From: Monosporascus cannonballus
Lineage: Eukaryota > Ascomycota > Sordariomycetes > Xylariales
DNA length: 64,000 bases
Direction of reading: 5' to 3'
Assembly: GCA_004154925.1 (NCBI GenBank)
Contig: QJNS01000180.1
Location: 101,243-165,242, forward strand
Part shown: one piece after another, positions 1 to 12,926 of the stretch
Layout of the letters: the number at the start of each line of letters is the position of its first letter
Numbering within the stretch: the first letter of the stretch is position 1
The notes under the pieces: generated by a model
Database searches by the model: none
The model's input: the letters and a program-made list of their open reading frames with translations, nothing else
What the model was told of the DNA's origin: nothing
Made by a program: the position numbers and the translations under genes

Positions 1-1318
1 GGGTATCTATGTATGTATGCGGCTGTTTGGATATGCATAAGTACATATAGGGGCTCTCACTAATTTCACCCAGGAGGTACATGTATGCGGTATGCGGTGT
101 GCATAGAACGTGCATATATGTATATGTGTATATCAGAAATTACAACTTGTAGGTACATTTGCGGCCACATCGAGACATAATTCAAAGTGAAACGAACGAT
201 GTAAAAGCTACCAATGCATGGGTATTTCAGAAGCAAGCTTTCTCATGCAAAATCTAAGGTCGGCTTTATCGCGCTGAAAAAAAAAACACGACTTGTATGC
301 ACTAGTGTGTACTTGGTAGGTAAATATACAGGACGCATGAAGCACACGTAAGCCGGCATTGCCGGAGTCGCGACTTGCCATGCAGGCCTGAGGGATGCAT
401 AAGTACACGTGCTTAGTAGCACTACCTATGAACTACGTATACGTATAGTGCATACCAATGAAGATACAGGTCTACTACCGAGCTCTCCGTGGAGTACCTC
501 CATAGGTATATTAGGCGGAATCCAGTGCGTAGGGGGGTATTTTCTGCTAGTCCTTCCACCGGGCCCGCTGTGCGTCGATGTAGGCCCGCGTGCGAATTTG
601 TATTCAAATAGACAATATCCCCTAGTTCGTCATGTTTAGCACTATCGGGAGCCCATTAACAGTCAATCTGGAAGCAAGTGGTTTATGTACATCCCATAGT
701 TTCTATTGGACTCTACGATTCAGCCTTTCATAGCAACAACACCTGCGCCTGTGGAGGCAACTAACAGAAATTACCCCTAGATAATGTCTGTATTCATTGA
801 CGCGTATATATACATACCATATTATTTCTTTAAATTCGAACTCTTGGCAAATGCTAAGTCGTCGATCTCCCAGATGGACTTAGTTTTCTCTGGTTCCGCG
901 ATTGGTTTGAAATTTCGGTCCGTTCACAGCCATGGAGCTGCACAGCTAATCACGGAGGAAGTAAAAAGCTAAACCCGTCTGCAGGATTGCCGACTTGGCA
1001 TTTGGAAGTGTCCGAATTTAGAAAGATAATATGGTAGTTTACACATATGCGTGCATGCGCCGTGTTGACCGGTTGCCCCCACAGCGCCTTATCGCCACTA
1101 GTCGTTCCTTATCTGACCTTGAACTTCAACCCCAACCCCAACTCCAACTCTTCGATCAATCGCAACCTCACAAATAGCGGAGCAGCTGCGCTGGAACAAT
1201 CGGACCCGGCATGAGTATCTCCATGGCAGCAGGAACTAGGCCCTTATAAGACCACTACCATACCATACTTCCGGCGAAATCCTTCTAAGGCGCCGATCAT
1301 CCCGATACGATAGCGACA
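1..1318. other. Upstream intergenic region
   Basis: I see no convincing gene here. The open frames are short, overlap on both strands and lack recognisable domains. The last ~250 bases before the gene at 1319 are C/A-rich with repeated CCAACCCCAAC-like units, usual for filamentous-fungal promoters and 5' UTRs. A TATAAG hexamer at about 1245 lies some 75 bases before the start codon and could be a core promoter element, but this is only a match by eye. Confidence 0.4.
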
Positions 1319-2717
1319 ATGGCCATGCTACAGCTGCAGAAAGATGTAGAGAAGCTGACGAGGTCGGCCCGGCTCTCAGATGCTGTGGAAGATGTCGACA
1401 AAATCATCGAGCTTTTAAACGAAGCGAGGGAGAGGGTTGCTGCTGGTGAGTGTATTTCCTATCATCCCTGGTGATAAAACAACCATCCCTACGCTCCGCC
1501 AAGGCTCAGCATTACTGATCTGGGAGCGTTCCTCTCTAGCGAACGACCCTCATACCACGAGTTTGACCCTGACGAAGCTGCAAAACCCTATCCGCGGAGG
1601 CCTCGATACATTAAACAACGATCTCCGGAATGTACACAAGGCACAGAAGGACTTCGAGAGGGCCCTTAAAGCGGCCTTCTCTAAAACCAAGGGCACCTTG
1701 CCTACCGATCACGACCCCATGGAGTCGCATGAGACCCTCATCAATCGCGCCATTGCCATGCATCTTCTGCGGGAGGGTCAGTTCGGAGTAGCCTCTACTT
1801 TCATCAATGAAGCGCAGCCCCAGCCTCAATCCCAGCACGAGCCCTCAAGTCATCCATCTCCCGCCACATTACAAGCTCCCTTGTCTCGATCCATTACCCC
1901 TACCGATGAGATCATTACCGATGCCGACATCCCCACCGATCTGAATGCGTGGCAGTCACAGGCCCTCCAAACCGCCTTCGCCGAGATGTACTCGATTCTC
2001 TCTTCTCTGAAAAACCGCGACCTACTTCCTGCTATTACATGGGCTAGGACCAACTGTGCCGAGCTTGAGGCTCGGGGTTCCAACCTTGAGTTTGAACTCT
2101 GCAAACTACAGTACATATGGCTCTTTAAAGGACCATCGTTTAACGGCCTGCCTGACAGTTCCCAGAATGGCGTACTAGGAGCATTGCAATACGGCAAGGA
2201 GAACTTCGGCCGCTTCCAGCACCGGCACCTCAAGGAGATCCAGAAACTGAGTTGTGCTTTGCTCTACTCTTCGAATCTAGGGATGTCCCCATACCAATCT
2301 ATCTTCGATATTACGCAAGCGTTCGAGGAGGTAGCGGCGTCGTTTACGCGCGAGTTCTGTTCGCTGCTTGGTCTGTCGGCAGAATCGCCTCTCTACGTCG
2401 CCGCCACAGCCGGCACGCTAGCGCTTCCTCAGCTCGTCAAGTATACGACCATGACCAAGGCAAAAGGTACGGAATGGACAACGGCAAACGAACTAGCATT
2501 CGAGACGCCCCTGCCCAAGAGCATGATGTACCACTCTATTTTCGTCTGCCCCGTTAGCAAGGAGCAGACGACGGAAGCTAACCCGCCCGTGATCCTGCCG
2601 TGCGGGCACGTGCTTGCTCGGGAGAGCTTGCAGAAGCTTGCCAAGGGAAGCAGGTACAAGTGCCCATATTGCCCTAGTGAAGGGCTCATGAAGGATGCGA
2701 AAGAGATAATATTGTGA
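1319..2717 (+). CDS. rmd5: RMD5/GID2-like E3 ubiquitin ligase subunit (LisH-CTLH-RING), two exons
   Basis: Probable catalytic RING-type subunit of the GID/CTLH ubiquitin ligase, which in yeast marks gluconeogenic enzymes for degradation (family knowledge). Exon 1 is 1319-1445 and exon 2 is 1540-2717. The 94-nt intron has a GTGAGT donor, a CTGAT branch-like site and a CTCTCTAG acceptor; joining keeps frame and gives 434 residues. Exon 1 begins MAMLQLQKDVEKL and continues as a helical N-terminus (DVDKIIELLNEAREKV-like), the usual opening of this family. A LisH-like stretch (HETLINRAIAMHLL) lies near residues 106-134, a CTLH region near 190-255 (QTAFAEMYSILSSLKNRDL), then a CRA-like helical part. 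The C-terminal degenerate RING, residues 379-421, shows CPVS, LPCGH and CPYCP, with the short spacing typical of RMD5/RMND5. A Met at residue 3 (1325) is an alternative start. The gene looks intact and has normal base composition. It stands alone, with no close neighbour on either side. Confidence 0.9.
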
Positions 2718-4393
2718 AACCCGCACAGAAAGGGAGTACTGGCATTGGCATTGGGATGGGTGGAATATCTGGAGTTAACGGCGTAAGGGGGTAGGGAGTT
2801 TTCAAAGGCTCGATTTCCAGGCAAGGCGTTCCGGGATGAGCAGTCGCTCATATGTTGTTAAATGACGAGATTTCCCGGAATGACCGGTTGCCTTCAATGA
2901 CATGGATGGACATCCTGTATTCAAGCGCATGTGACTTTGCGAGAGAGTCTCACGGGACAGTCAAGCTGGGTGACCTGACGGATAATACAGCCTATGACGT
3001 TACCGCTGCCTTTTGGATACCAGTGGGTATAATTGCGCATTCTTAAGCGCTTACAAATTGTTCACACGTGCAGCCTCCGAGAGTAAGCGAAAAGCCTTAA
3101 GAACCCACATCTAAAAAATACTGCGCTTAGCCCACCTACCAATCTGGTACCATATCTTGCTGAATGTGAAGCTTTTGTCGACGGGCTTCTATGGAGACGT
3201 GAACTCAATTATCCGAGGTAGAGGCTGGCAAGCTACAGCAGCCAGGGGGGTTGTCATCGTAGCAAACGTACACATGTTCATTGCGAGGGCCTAAGGGGGG
3301 GGTCCGCTAGCCTACCCCGTAAACGACGAAATAAATTGCGTACTTCATGCGAGATACCGTAGATTACAATGATGGATGCATGCTTAGGGTAGGTAGGTAG
3401 CGAATAAAATGCCTCTCGTTCGAGCTCTGACCGGTAGTGTCTTCTGGTGGCACCCAAACAGGGGTCATTTTGCATACGTTACGTCGGTCCGAGTGTATTG
3501 TTGGGGCCCCGTGAGATACCGCTTCCGATCAAGGGGCTCCGCTCCGGTGTCCGACCCGGAAGCGTTCCTGCCGCACCCGTGCCCCACTTTCCCGATATCG
3601 TCGCCAGACTCGGCGAAGCCGCCGGCAGAGGAGACCGTTGCGGACACGGCGGGAAGGGAATTAACCATATAAGGATTTGGTTGCAAGTCTCATCCGACCA
3701 ATGCTTACTAGGCGTCGCTTACGCATTGCCACAGTCTACAACTCCAGGAACTGCACGGGTCGTGGAGCTTTCTAATTATACAACTCAACGCGTAAGGGGT
3801 CTGACTACGAAAAGGACAGGGTCGGCCGCACCCCGGAGCCGTTGTTCCTTGTAGATGTTTTCTGTTGTTTGTTCGCTTTCTACCGGAACACCCAAGATGT
3901 TTCATACAGTGCATAAACCATCCAAGATGTCATTCTCCGAACTGCGCCATCTAACACCAATAAAAGAGCTTTATATGATCGTTAGAACCCAAGACCTTGG
4001 AATCCAGACAACGGCCGCTAAGAAATACAGCAAGACTTGAATCCCAGCATGTTTGAGTCCTCGTCCTCTCCATCCCTCCCACAGCTCCTCACCGGTTCCT
4101 TCTGGCCGATTCGCCTCGCCCCTTTCATTCGGCGCTGCCGTTTCCGTGGTCCTGTCTGTTCCGGCCGTCCCGCCCGCCCCGTCCCCGACGGGCGCGAACA
4201 ACGGATCAAGAGCCCTCGGCCGCCCAACAGGCATCTGGCTGTCCTCGATGCTCCCGAGAGACTGCGTTGGTCCATTCCGGGGCTGCCCGCCCACAAAACG
4301 GGTTTTATCTGGAGAGGGCTATTATCAGATAGGTGTCACAGTTAAGCTGATCGGAAGAAAAGTTGCATATAGAGCGTGGGAGGTGATAATTGT
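2718..4393. other. Intergenic, no supported gene
   Basis: Two GC-rich tracts (about 3400-3860 and 4040-4320) have long overlapping open frames on both strands, but none shows a motif, plausible intron or biased codon use that I recognise. They may be decayed gene fragments. The second tract lies directly downstream of the minus-strand peptidase relic at 4394-4987 and could hold scrambled 3' sequence of it. I cannot assign either. Confidence 0.3.
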
Positions 4394-4987
4394 CTAGCTA
4401 GATTCAGGCTCTGGGGAGCCGTGACTAGGAAGCTCTGTATACATATGGTCGGATCCCCAGATTCCGGAATAAGGTTGTCCGGGGGTGTCTGCATAGCTTC
4501 GAGCCTTGATGACTGACGAGGCTATCCCTTTTCTGCAACAATAGGAGTTGGTGGTGCAGGCGGATCCGCAAGTGCCGTTCGCGAACAACACGACGTTATC
4601 GGGTTCGAAAACCGCAGATGGAGGGTTCGTATGAATACTGTCATCCGGGGAGGCGCCGGCGGAATCGGTCTCCTTCAGTGCGGATTGGAGGTAGGTGGTA
4701 AATTCCCCATCCTTGATGCTCACGGGAGGTATAAACTCTTCGATGGTACTGTAGCAATTTCTCCCCTGAGGTCTTACGAGAAATTCTGGGCTGAATTGTC
4801 TAAAGAAGCTGCTCTGTTGAAGATCTTCTCGCTCCTCGGGGTTAAGAGTGTGGAACTCAAGGATAAGTTCTCGGAGACTATCAGACAGACGAAAGTCCCC
4901 AGCAGTGAATTGCTGCTCACCAGGGAAACGCTGTTGGGCGCGCCAATACATCCAGCCAAGCCACAACTTCCAAAATAGATGGTTCAA
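4394..4987 (-). pseudogene. Truncated S41 (tail-specific) peptidase-family relic
   Basis: The 197-residue minus-strand frame contains DNVVLFANGTCGSACTT, which resembles the segment around the nucleophilic serine of fungal secreted S41-family serine peptidases (ATNGTCASTCT-type motif). The preceding part (PEFLVRPQGRNCYSTIEEF, residues ~70-88) resembles the linker before the catalytic core. Known members are about 600-800 residues, so this is a fragment. The start codon at 4987 lies only ~50 bases from the AT-rich RIP block, where the N-terminal two thirds should be. After the serine motif the family's conserved C-terminal part is not recognisable (the tail reads DTPGQPYSGIWGSDHMY). I infer a gene broken by transposon insertion or deletion at the block edge. 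The family call rests on one motif region and is moderate. Confidence 0.5.
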
Positions 4988-5256
4988 CCATCCTAGTAAA
5001 AGCCAAGATCATCGGTACATAATCGTAAATAGGCCGTTTTAAAATACGTTAACATGTTACTTAATATTTCTTAAAATATCTATTATATAAAAACGTATAA
5101 ATAAATTTTAAATATATTTATATTTTTATTTTACATTATGAACTCTTTTAAAAACCACAACTTTTATAACAATTTGTTTTTTTAAAATAGTATATTAATT
5201 AACCATTAATTATAATGAACAAAATGAAAAAAACTAGGCATTGCGATATAGAAATA

Positions 5257-5676
5257 TGTTATAGGAACAGGGGTTCCTGTCTTGAGAAGGCCAACCTTTA
5301 AGGCCTAGCGTGGAACCGCCACGGCTGAACTCCGGAAGGGAGTTCTTAGCTCAGACAATGTGATCTAGGTGATCTGGTGGATTGATCAGATCATATAGAT
5401 CATATAGATCCACGACATATTCACTTTGGGAGTTAGGATATATAATGAATTAATTTTTTATATAAATAATATTTATTTAATTTTATTTTTTAATTATTAA
5501 TTTAAGTTTTTAATTCAAAAATAATTATATTATTTTTTAATTAAAGGAAAAATATTTAAATTTTTTTAATAACTAAAATTATAAAATTATTTTTCGATTT
5601 ATTATTACCTGCAAATTAAGACTTTATTTCAGATATTATTTATATTTTTCGGTGGATAAATAATAGGTTCCTTATA
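5257..5676 (+). repeat. 5' LTR of element A
   Basis: Begins TGTTATAGGAACAGGGGTTC and ends near GGTTCCTTATA. Its first ~160 bp keep normal composition, including a cluster of GATC tetramers (5361-5410); the rest is heavily C-to-T shifted relative to the 3' LTR. The likely primer-binding site starts at 5677 (TTTTGATAG), too mutated to name the tRNA. Confidence 0.85.
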
Positions 5677-7002
5677 TTTTGATAGTTTTTTAATTAATAG
5701 CCGACAAATAATTTACCGCCTAATTAAGGCATAAGTTTTCTTAAATTTAATGCAAATAATAATATAGGACGACGTTCAGAAAATAAATAATATACCCGAT
5801 CCCCGTTACTAGCTAATAAAAAATTAGTAATTAGATTAAATAATTTACGTTTTATCGAAAATGTTTTTAATTAATTAATAATATGGCATTTTTTATTATT
5901 AAATTTTAAGAAGGTTTATTATTTTTATAATTTTAATAATAACTTTTATTTGTAAAGGAAATAATTAAGGTATAAGGGGTTAAGATAAATAAGGACAAAA
6001 AGGAATACCTAGTTGGAAATTAAAAAAGAAAAATACCAAAATACTTAACCGGAAAGAAAAAGCTTATTATAGAAAAAAGGTTGGACTTTTTAGCTTAAGA
6101 GGTTAAAAGCCTGAAAAAAAAAGAATATTTGATTCGCCAAAGAAAGGAAACCGGCCTTTCCGCAGTTCGGCTTCCCTAGAGGACGAAGTTAAGGAAGTGA
6201 TTTTTAATTATTTTCGTACGGCGCGGAACGATTATAATAATAGAGAATTTCGATTTTGCCATTATTTGCCGCAAATTAGTTACGAAAAGAAACCGTATTA
6301 TCTCCTAGTTATTACGGAATACCTAACATTAAGGGCTATAAATTAATTCCCCTTAAGCCCTATAATGGATTTACGGATATAAAAAGATTTCTGGTACAAA
6401 CCAGATTTTACCTCAAATTTTATAAGAATTCTTTAACGGAAGATTATTAAAAGATAATAACCATTTTTTAATTACTTACTGGAAATTTTTTTGGTAATTT
6501 AAATTAATTATAAAGGATTATTTGTAAAATTATTTTAACGAATTTTTAAATATAATTAATTATATTTTTAACAAATATAAATATTTCGAGGAAAAAATGC
6601 AAATTTTATTTGGAAATCCAAATAAAGAATAACATATAATTAAGCAATTTTATTTTTTTTTGCCAAACTAAATTAATATCCGAATATATAACAGAATTTA
6701 ATCGTTTGGCAGTTATTTTTAACTTGTTAAAAAACGCATTATTTTATCTTTATTATAATGGCTTAAAACTTTAAGTTAAGAATAAATTATATATAGAACT
6801 TAAAATAAGATCTTTTGTTAAATATGTTAATAAAATTATTATTGCGGATCGACGAACCTTTAATCGGTACTTTAAGAAAAAAAGAATTAGCAAACGAAAC
6901 GATAATAAGAACTTTAGTAACTAAATTAAGAAGGATAAAAGTAAGCTTTAGAAAAAAGCGAATTCTGTTACGAAAAAGCTTAAGAAAAATAAGTTTAAAG
7001 TA

Positions 7003-10000
7003 AAGTATTTTAATTGTAGCAAAAAGGGGCATTTTAAAAACGAATACCGTTTTCCTGCAAAAAGGGACTTTAAAAAAGAAGGAATTTCTTAACCTTAAAA
7101 AAAGTTAAAATAATTGAATAAGAAACCGATAATAAGGCAAAAAAAGAGGGGAAAAAATTACTTCGACCTTTTTTTAGCCAAAATTTACTATTATTATAAT
7201 TACTTAAATCCGAAGCGATATTTTAGAGTACGAGGATTATCTTATTTGCTAAGATTTTAAAGTTAGAGCCTATAAGTACTATTTAGGATAAACGGCTTCC
7301 AGAATAATTATGGAGTTAAGATATTAATATTACCTTATTTCCCAGAAATGTAAGATGTATATAAAAAATGGTTAATTTCGCTTAGATATTAATAATTATA
7401 GATAGTTGTTTTCGGAGCTTTACGAATTTTTAAAATATATTATTTATTAGAAGATATTACCGGTAAATTTTTACGATTTGTTATATTTTATTGCTTATTA
7501 CCGTAACGATTATTTCGTTTATTTTAAAGTTAAAAAGGATAATAACTTTTGGCCTAAATGGGACGAAAAGATATTTACCGGGCCCGATAACGAATGTAAA
7601 TGTATAGAAACCCTCCGATAGCCGAAATACCTTAGGTTTTATTACTTATATTCTAATTTAGAATAGAATCGAAAGGTTATATTGTGAAGATATTTATATT
7701 ACGCTTTGACGTTTTGTATTTAATACGAACTTTTAAATATCGAAATATCTTTTTCGAAAATATATTTTTCTGATTTTATAACTTAGAAAATATAAGATTA
7801 AAAGTTAAGCTAAAAGAAAATAATTACTTTCGGATATTAATTAAGCAAAAGAAAATGGTATAAATATATGAACGACTATTGTACTAAGTATGTAATTAAG
7901 AAAGTTCGAAAATAAAAACGTTTTTTTGCAAGTAAACTACATTAATTAAAAAACGATAAAAATTTTCAAAAGTAAAATATTAAAAAGCCTTAACATATAA
8001 GACCTTATATAAGGTAATAAAAAGATTACGTAACCAAATCGAGATTTCTTTACAATACAAAAATAAAACGTTTAAAGTTATAATCGATTTAGAAATAAAC
8101 GGTAATTTTATTTTTTATAGTAACAGAAAAATATTAGATTCCCTAGAAATATAAGTTAAAATCTTATAAATTACGTACGGTAAACGGAAGTTTATTTATA
8201 TACGAAAACGGACGAATTTTTCGAAAAACTAAAAAACTCCCAATACGAATTTAAGGATATTAAAAACGGATTTTGCTAGATATTGCCGATATTTCCGGAT
8301 ACGATATTATTTTGGAAATGCCATAATTCCGGTCCAGCAATTTACATATTAACTGGAAATATTAAACGCTTTTATGGAAATAGAAATTAAAGCTACCTAA
8401 GGAAGACGACTAAGAAATCTGTTATATTATTAAAAAAGTCCAGATTATAGATTAAGCTTTTACAATACTACCTAAGTATTAACGATTCAAAAAACCGTTT
8501 AAAAACAAAAAAAAACCATAAGTTACCACCATATAGTTAATGGGATTATAAAATACCTATTAAGGAAAAACATTATTCTAAATTTTACAAGATTTATTAT
8601 ATAAACCTTAATAAGTTAAGGGCCTTATAGAAAAGTATTTAACTTAACTTGAAAAAAGGATATATTTAACTCTTTGATTTTCCCGCTAAATATCCCATTT
8701 TTATAATACCAAAAACTAAGGATAAAAAGCAAAAAATCGATAAAAACGAAAATCTGGTTTTCAGAAAAGTAATCGATTACAAATAGTTAAACAATATTAC
8801 GATTAAAAACGGATATTCCCTAACCTTTATAAGTACGTTAAAGGAAAACGTTAGCAAAGTTAAGTGGTTTACTGCATTTAATTTCCGAGACGGTTATTAC
8901 CGTATTAAAATAACAAAAAAAGAAAAATGGAAAACGGCATTTAGAATAATATATAAATTTTACGAATATAAAGTAATACCTATGGGATTTATTAATGTTC
9001 CGGCCAGTTTTTAACGTTTAGTTATAATTACGTTCAGAAAATTTCTGGATAAATTTATATTGGTCTATCTCGACGAAATTCTTATTTACTTTGAAATTTT
9101 AGAAAAGTATAAGAAATAAGTCGCCTAGGTGCTTTAGACGTTAAATGAAGTAAATATCCGAGTTAACCCAGCCAAGAACGTATGGTATACGCAGAAACTA
9201 GATTTTCTGGGATATATTTTTACCCCTGATCAAATTTAAATTTAACATTTTAAAATGAAAGCAATTAAAAACTAGCTTATTTTTAATAAGGCAACCGTTA
9301 TAAATATCCGGTAAATCTTAGGATTTACAAGTTACGTACGTAATCTAATTAAAGGATACGGAAATATAATTAAATTATTAACGAAATTTACGACTAAAAA
9401 GTATGCGGGAAAAGAATTTGAATTTCCAAAAAAAAAAAAACAAAGGAAATGTTCCGGGTCTTAAAAAATATGATTATTAGCGGACCTATAATAAGATAAC
9501 TTAATGCCGATAAAAGGAAATGCCTAAAGATAAATGCTTTAAATTACGTACTAGGTGTTGTCCTAGAACAACTAAAGGATAACGACAAATGGTACTCAGT
9601 GGCATATTATTCAAAAGCATTCCGAAACGCAAAATTTAAATACTTAATTTACGACAAAGAGCTATTAGCAATTATTAACGCTTTTAAAAAATGGGAATTT
9701 TTTCTTAACGGAACGAAAAAACCCTTTGATATTTACTTTAATTATAAAACCTTTACCCGATTTATGAAAATATAAGAATTAAATAAAAGATATAAAATTT
9801 AGATAGTTTTCTTATTAAGATTTAATTTTAAAATATATTATATTAAAGGAACGAAAAATATCCAGGCGGATATTTTTAATTATAAAAGCGATTACGACTT
9901 TAAAATTTTTAAAAAAAGCATATAAATGTTATAGTATAACCAAGATAACATAATATAATTATGCGAAATCTTAAAAAAACCGACCCCGAATTTTTAATAC

Positions 10001-11375
10001 GATTTCGGAATTCTTACGATATAAAGAAACAGGAAAAGGTTTAATAGCTAAAAAGATAATCAAAAAATTAATTATTGTATTATAGCAAAATTTATGTTCC
10101 AAAAGATTAACAGGAATAGTTCGTAAGGGAATTTTACGAAAACTTATTATATAGACACTAAGAAATTTTTAAAATTACTAAACGGCTACAAGAATAATAT
10201 GATTTCTCTAAATTACGCCATATGGTTAAGAAAATAATCAAAAACTGCAATATTTGTAATAAGGCAAAAATAGCCCGCTATAAGCCGTATAGGCTATTAT
10301 AACTTACGGATATTTTTAATAAAACATAGAATATCATAATTTGAGATTTTATTATTAGCTTACCTTTATTTAAAAACCTAGTTATTAAAGTCGAATATGA
10401 CGAAATATGGGTAATTGTCGATAAATTTACCAAGTATGGGTATTTTTTACCTTTTAAAGGAAACGTAACAGTAGAATGATTAACTTATGCTTTTATTAAA
10501 TATTCCTTCGATAAATATGGCATATTAAAAAAGATTATTTCCGATAAAAATACGTTATTTATTTTAAAATTTGGCATTAGTTTTTTTAAATAAATAGGTA
10601 CCAAACTTAAATTTTTAATAGCTTATTATTCTTAAATAGACGGCCAAATCGAAAGATTAAACCAGACTCTAAAATAATATTTTCGAAGTTATATTAATTA
10701 CTAATAAAATAATTAGATAAAGCTTTTATTATTGGCACAGATCGTTTACAATACGTTTGTTAATAAAGATATAGGCGTATTTTTTTATACGGCTATATAC
10801 GGATACAAAGCAAAAATAAAACGACTTAAATAACCGTTTAATAAGGTACCAAAAATTGTTATAATTGCCCTAAGAATAAAGATATTAACGATAAAAATCA
10901 AGATAATCTAGGTTCGTTTCCAGAATAAATTATGATTTTTTCAGTAACCGATAATCTAATATTATAATAAGAAAAGAATTAAGGGATTAATTTTAGCGAA
11001 AGAAAATAAGGTTTACCTGTTACGCCAAAAACAAAACGTAACTTTAAATATTTCACAAATTAAAACGAAAAAACCTAACGATAAGCTTAACTGTAAAAAG
11101 TTTGGCCCGTTCAAAATTAAAAAAGTTATTTTTAAAATTAATTACCGACTGTCGCTACTTAAAAACATAAAAATATACCTTGTTTTCCATATTTTTCTAC
11201 TTAAACCAATACCCAAGAACGCCCTGTTAGAAACAGACTTAAAATTTGAAAAAGATTTTAACGAGTACGAAATTAAACGAATACTGGATTCCAAAATAGT
11301 TAAAAATAAAGTCCAGTATCTAGTTAAATAAAAAATTACCTATCTAAAGAAAATATATAGGAATTATTTAAGTAT
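7003..11375 (+). pseudogene. Element A gag-pol relic (zinc knuckle, PR, RT, RNase H, integrase, chromodomain)
   Basis: Read across frames and stops, the + strand shows the Ty3/gypsy order. At 7003-7050 is a CCHC zinc-knuckle trace (YFNCSKKGHFKNEY, last Cys lost). At about 8083 IDLEINGNFI matches the protease DSGATxNFI motif with its active-site SGA changed. At 8982 MGFINVPASF and at 9066 VYLDEILIYF match the RT boxes MPFGLxNAPATF and YLDDILIYS. At 9650 YDKELLAIINAFKKWEFFL is RNase H. At 10240-10290 a CNICNKAK zinc trace and at 10411 VIVDKFTKYGYF belong to integrase. At 11263 EYEIKRILDSKI and QYLVK open a chromodomain whose tryptophans have become stops. Dozens of stops and several frame changes make it non-functional. 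Chromodomains in this family steer insertion to heterochromatin (family knowledge). Confidence 0.85.
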
Positions 11376-11499
11376 TTAATGAATACGAAAAACCTGGTTA
11401 ATAAGTTTTATTGCCAGAATCCTAACCGACCGTCTTTAATGCGGCCAAGGTTATAGGTAATAAAGGTTTTTTATTTAAATTTAATTTTACGCCGTTCCA

Positions 11500-11810
11500 A
11501 TCGAAAAAAAATAAACGCCTTCGCGATAGCGTCTATTTCGAAAACAAGGTGTACCTGCTTTGTTTTTATACGACGCTGTTTTTCTTCTAATTTTTCCTAT
11601 TTTTTTAATTAATCCATTTTATAACTTTCTTTCAAAATAGTAAAAGTTTTTTTTTTGCAAAATATCTTGCTAAAAACGCAAACGCTTTAAGCGACCCAGA
11701 AGTTCTATTAATTTGTCCTTTATTTCGCGCTATTCTTTTTATAAACGTTCGCGTTTTTCCTTAATTTTTACCAGGGAGTTTATGTTTAATACGTTATAAA
11801 TTGAGCGTTG
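11500..11810 (-). pseudogene. Antisense coiled-coil ORF relic in element A
   Basis: On the strand opposite to pol, between the chromodomain and the 3' LTR, one frame reads KEKRERL-KE-REIKDKLIELLGRLKRLR, then QDILQKK, where each gap is a stop at a codon that would be Q or similar before RIP. After a short gap, NGLIKKIGKIRRK follows. The charged heptad-like pattern is that of a coiled coil. Elements C and D carry a comparable frame at the same place relative to pol and LTR. I do not know its function. It may be an accessory gene of the retrotransposon or a captured host sequence. Confidence 0.5.
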
Positions 11811-12100
11811 GCGACGGGTATAACAACCATAATTTGGAATGTCCATTACGTAAAAGTAATCAAGCTTCCCGAAACGAACATAATTTGAACAGGCGACGAG
11901 TTTAAAGCCAAATTTTTCGATAAAATTCGTACGGTTATCGCGCGCTTTACGTTAATTCAGCCGAGGTTTTTTTTTTCTTTTTTCGAATACGGCCTGTTAT
12001 GATAAGATTAGCTGGAACCTTTTTAACTTTTTTCGACAAAACGAGGCGGCAACCTCCGGTTCTTATTTTTGGGATAAATATCCTTAAAAAAGGGAAATAG

Positions 12101-12519
12101 TGTTATAAGAATAGGGGTTCCTATTTTAAGGAGGCCAACCTTTAAGGCTTAATGTGGAACTGTTACGGCTGAATTCCGGAAGGGAGTTTTTGGCTTAGAT
12201 AATATGATCTAAGTAATCTGGTAAATTAATTAAATTACATAAATCATATCGATTTACGATATACTTACTTTGGGAATTGGGATATATAATAAATCAATTT
12301 TTTATGTAAATAGCACCTACTTAGTTTTGCTCCTTAGCTATTAATCTAAGCTTTTAATTAAAAGGTAACTGCACCGTTCTCTAATTGAGGGAAAAGTCTT
12401 TAAATCTTTTTAACGAATAGATTACTGAATTATTCCTCGCCCTATTGTTATCTGTAAATCAAGACCCCATTTCGGATACTGCTTATACCTCCAGGTAGAT
12501 GTATGACAGGTTCGTTACA
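12101..12519 (+). repeat. 3' LTR of element A
   Basis: Begins TGTTATAAGAATAGGGGTTC and ends GTTCGTTACA, followed at once by the AAATA target duplication. Same length as the 5' LTR within one base. It keeps stretches lost in the 5' copy, such as GCACCGTTCTCTAATTGAGG, and those same stretches recur inverted in the solo LTR at 30574-30997. Confidence 0.85.
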
Positions 12520-12926
12520 AAATATAAGATCAGCAGTTTTAATAATATCTGAAGCTAAATATCCTTATTCGTACTTAAGTAAGATATATTCTTAAGTTAT
12601 ATTCTTATAAATAATTATACGATTAGTTTTAACATATTTGTCTTAAATTCTAAGCAGTATATATTTCTTTACATTAATAATATTAAAAATGTATTAAATA
12701 AATATATAATATGTAATAGCTAGGCGGTTTAACCAATTATTAAACCTTAGTCGGACGGGTTTTTGTTGGCAGAAGTATCTTGGGAATCTAAGTAAGAAAT
12801 ACAGTAATCGTATTACGTTTCGTAATATTAAGAGCGTCTTGGATAACGATATTATATTGCAAGCTACTATTATCTAAATTACAGTAATTAATAAACGTAT
12901 TATATTTGTCCTTTATTAGATTATTT

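Larger units (their letters stand above)
5257..12519 (+). mobile_element. Element A: Ty3/gypsy chromovirus, RIP-inactivated, complete by structure
   Basis: Two direct LTRs of ~420 bp, 5257-5676 and 12101-12519, both begin TGTTATA(G/A)GAA and align throughout, for example CCAACCTTTAAGGC and CTTTGGGA. A 5-bp target-site duplication AAATA sits at 5252-5256 and 12520-12524. A purine-rich tract (AAAAAAGGGAAATAG) directly precedes the 3' LTR. Between them lie gag zinc knuckle, protease, RT, RNase H, integrase and chromodomain relics in that order on the + strand, the order of Ty3/gypsy chromoviruses. A further relic on the opposite strand lies between the chromodomain and the 3' LTR. The element is full length but cannot encode protein because of many RIP stops. 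The 5' LTR is more AT-shifted than the 3' LTR over its last 250 bp. Confidence 0.88.

Noticed and set aside
1437..1539. Uninterrupted ORF start at 1437 for the RMD5-like gene
   Set aside because: The first ~34 residues translate an intron; the exon at 1319-1445 supplies the family's N-terminus in correct phase.
3409..3854. Two overlapping GC-rich plus-strand ORFs (87 and 135 residues)
   Set aside because: No motif, no plausible intron structure, and equally open frames on the opposite strand.
6787..7032. Opposite-strand ORFs in element A (81 and 62 residues)
   Set aside because: The plus-strand frame leads directly into the gag zinc knuckle; the minus-strand frame is just its mirror in AT-rich DNA.
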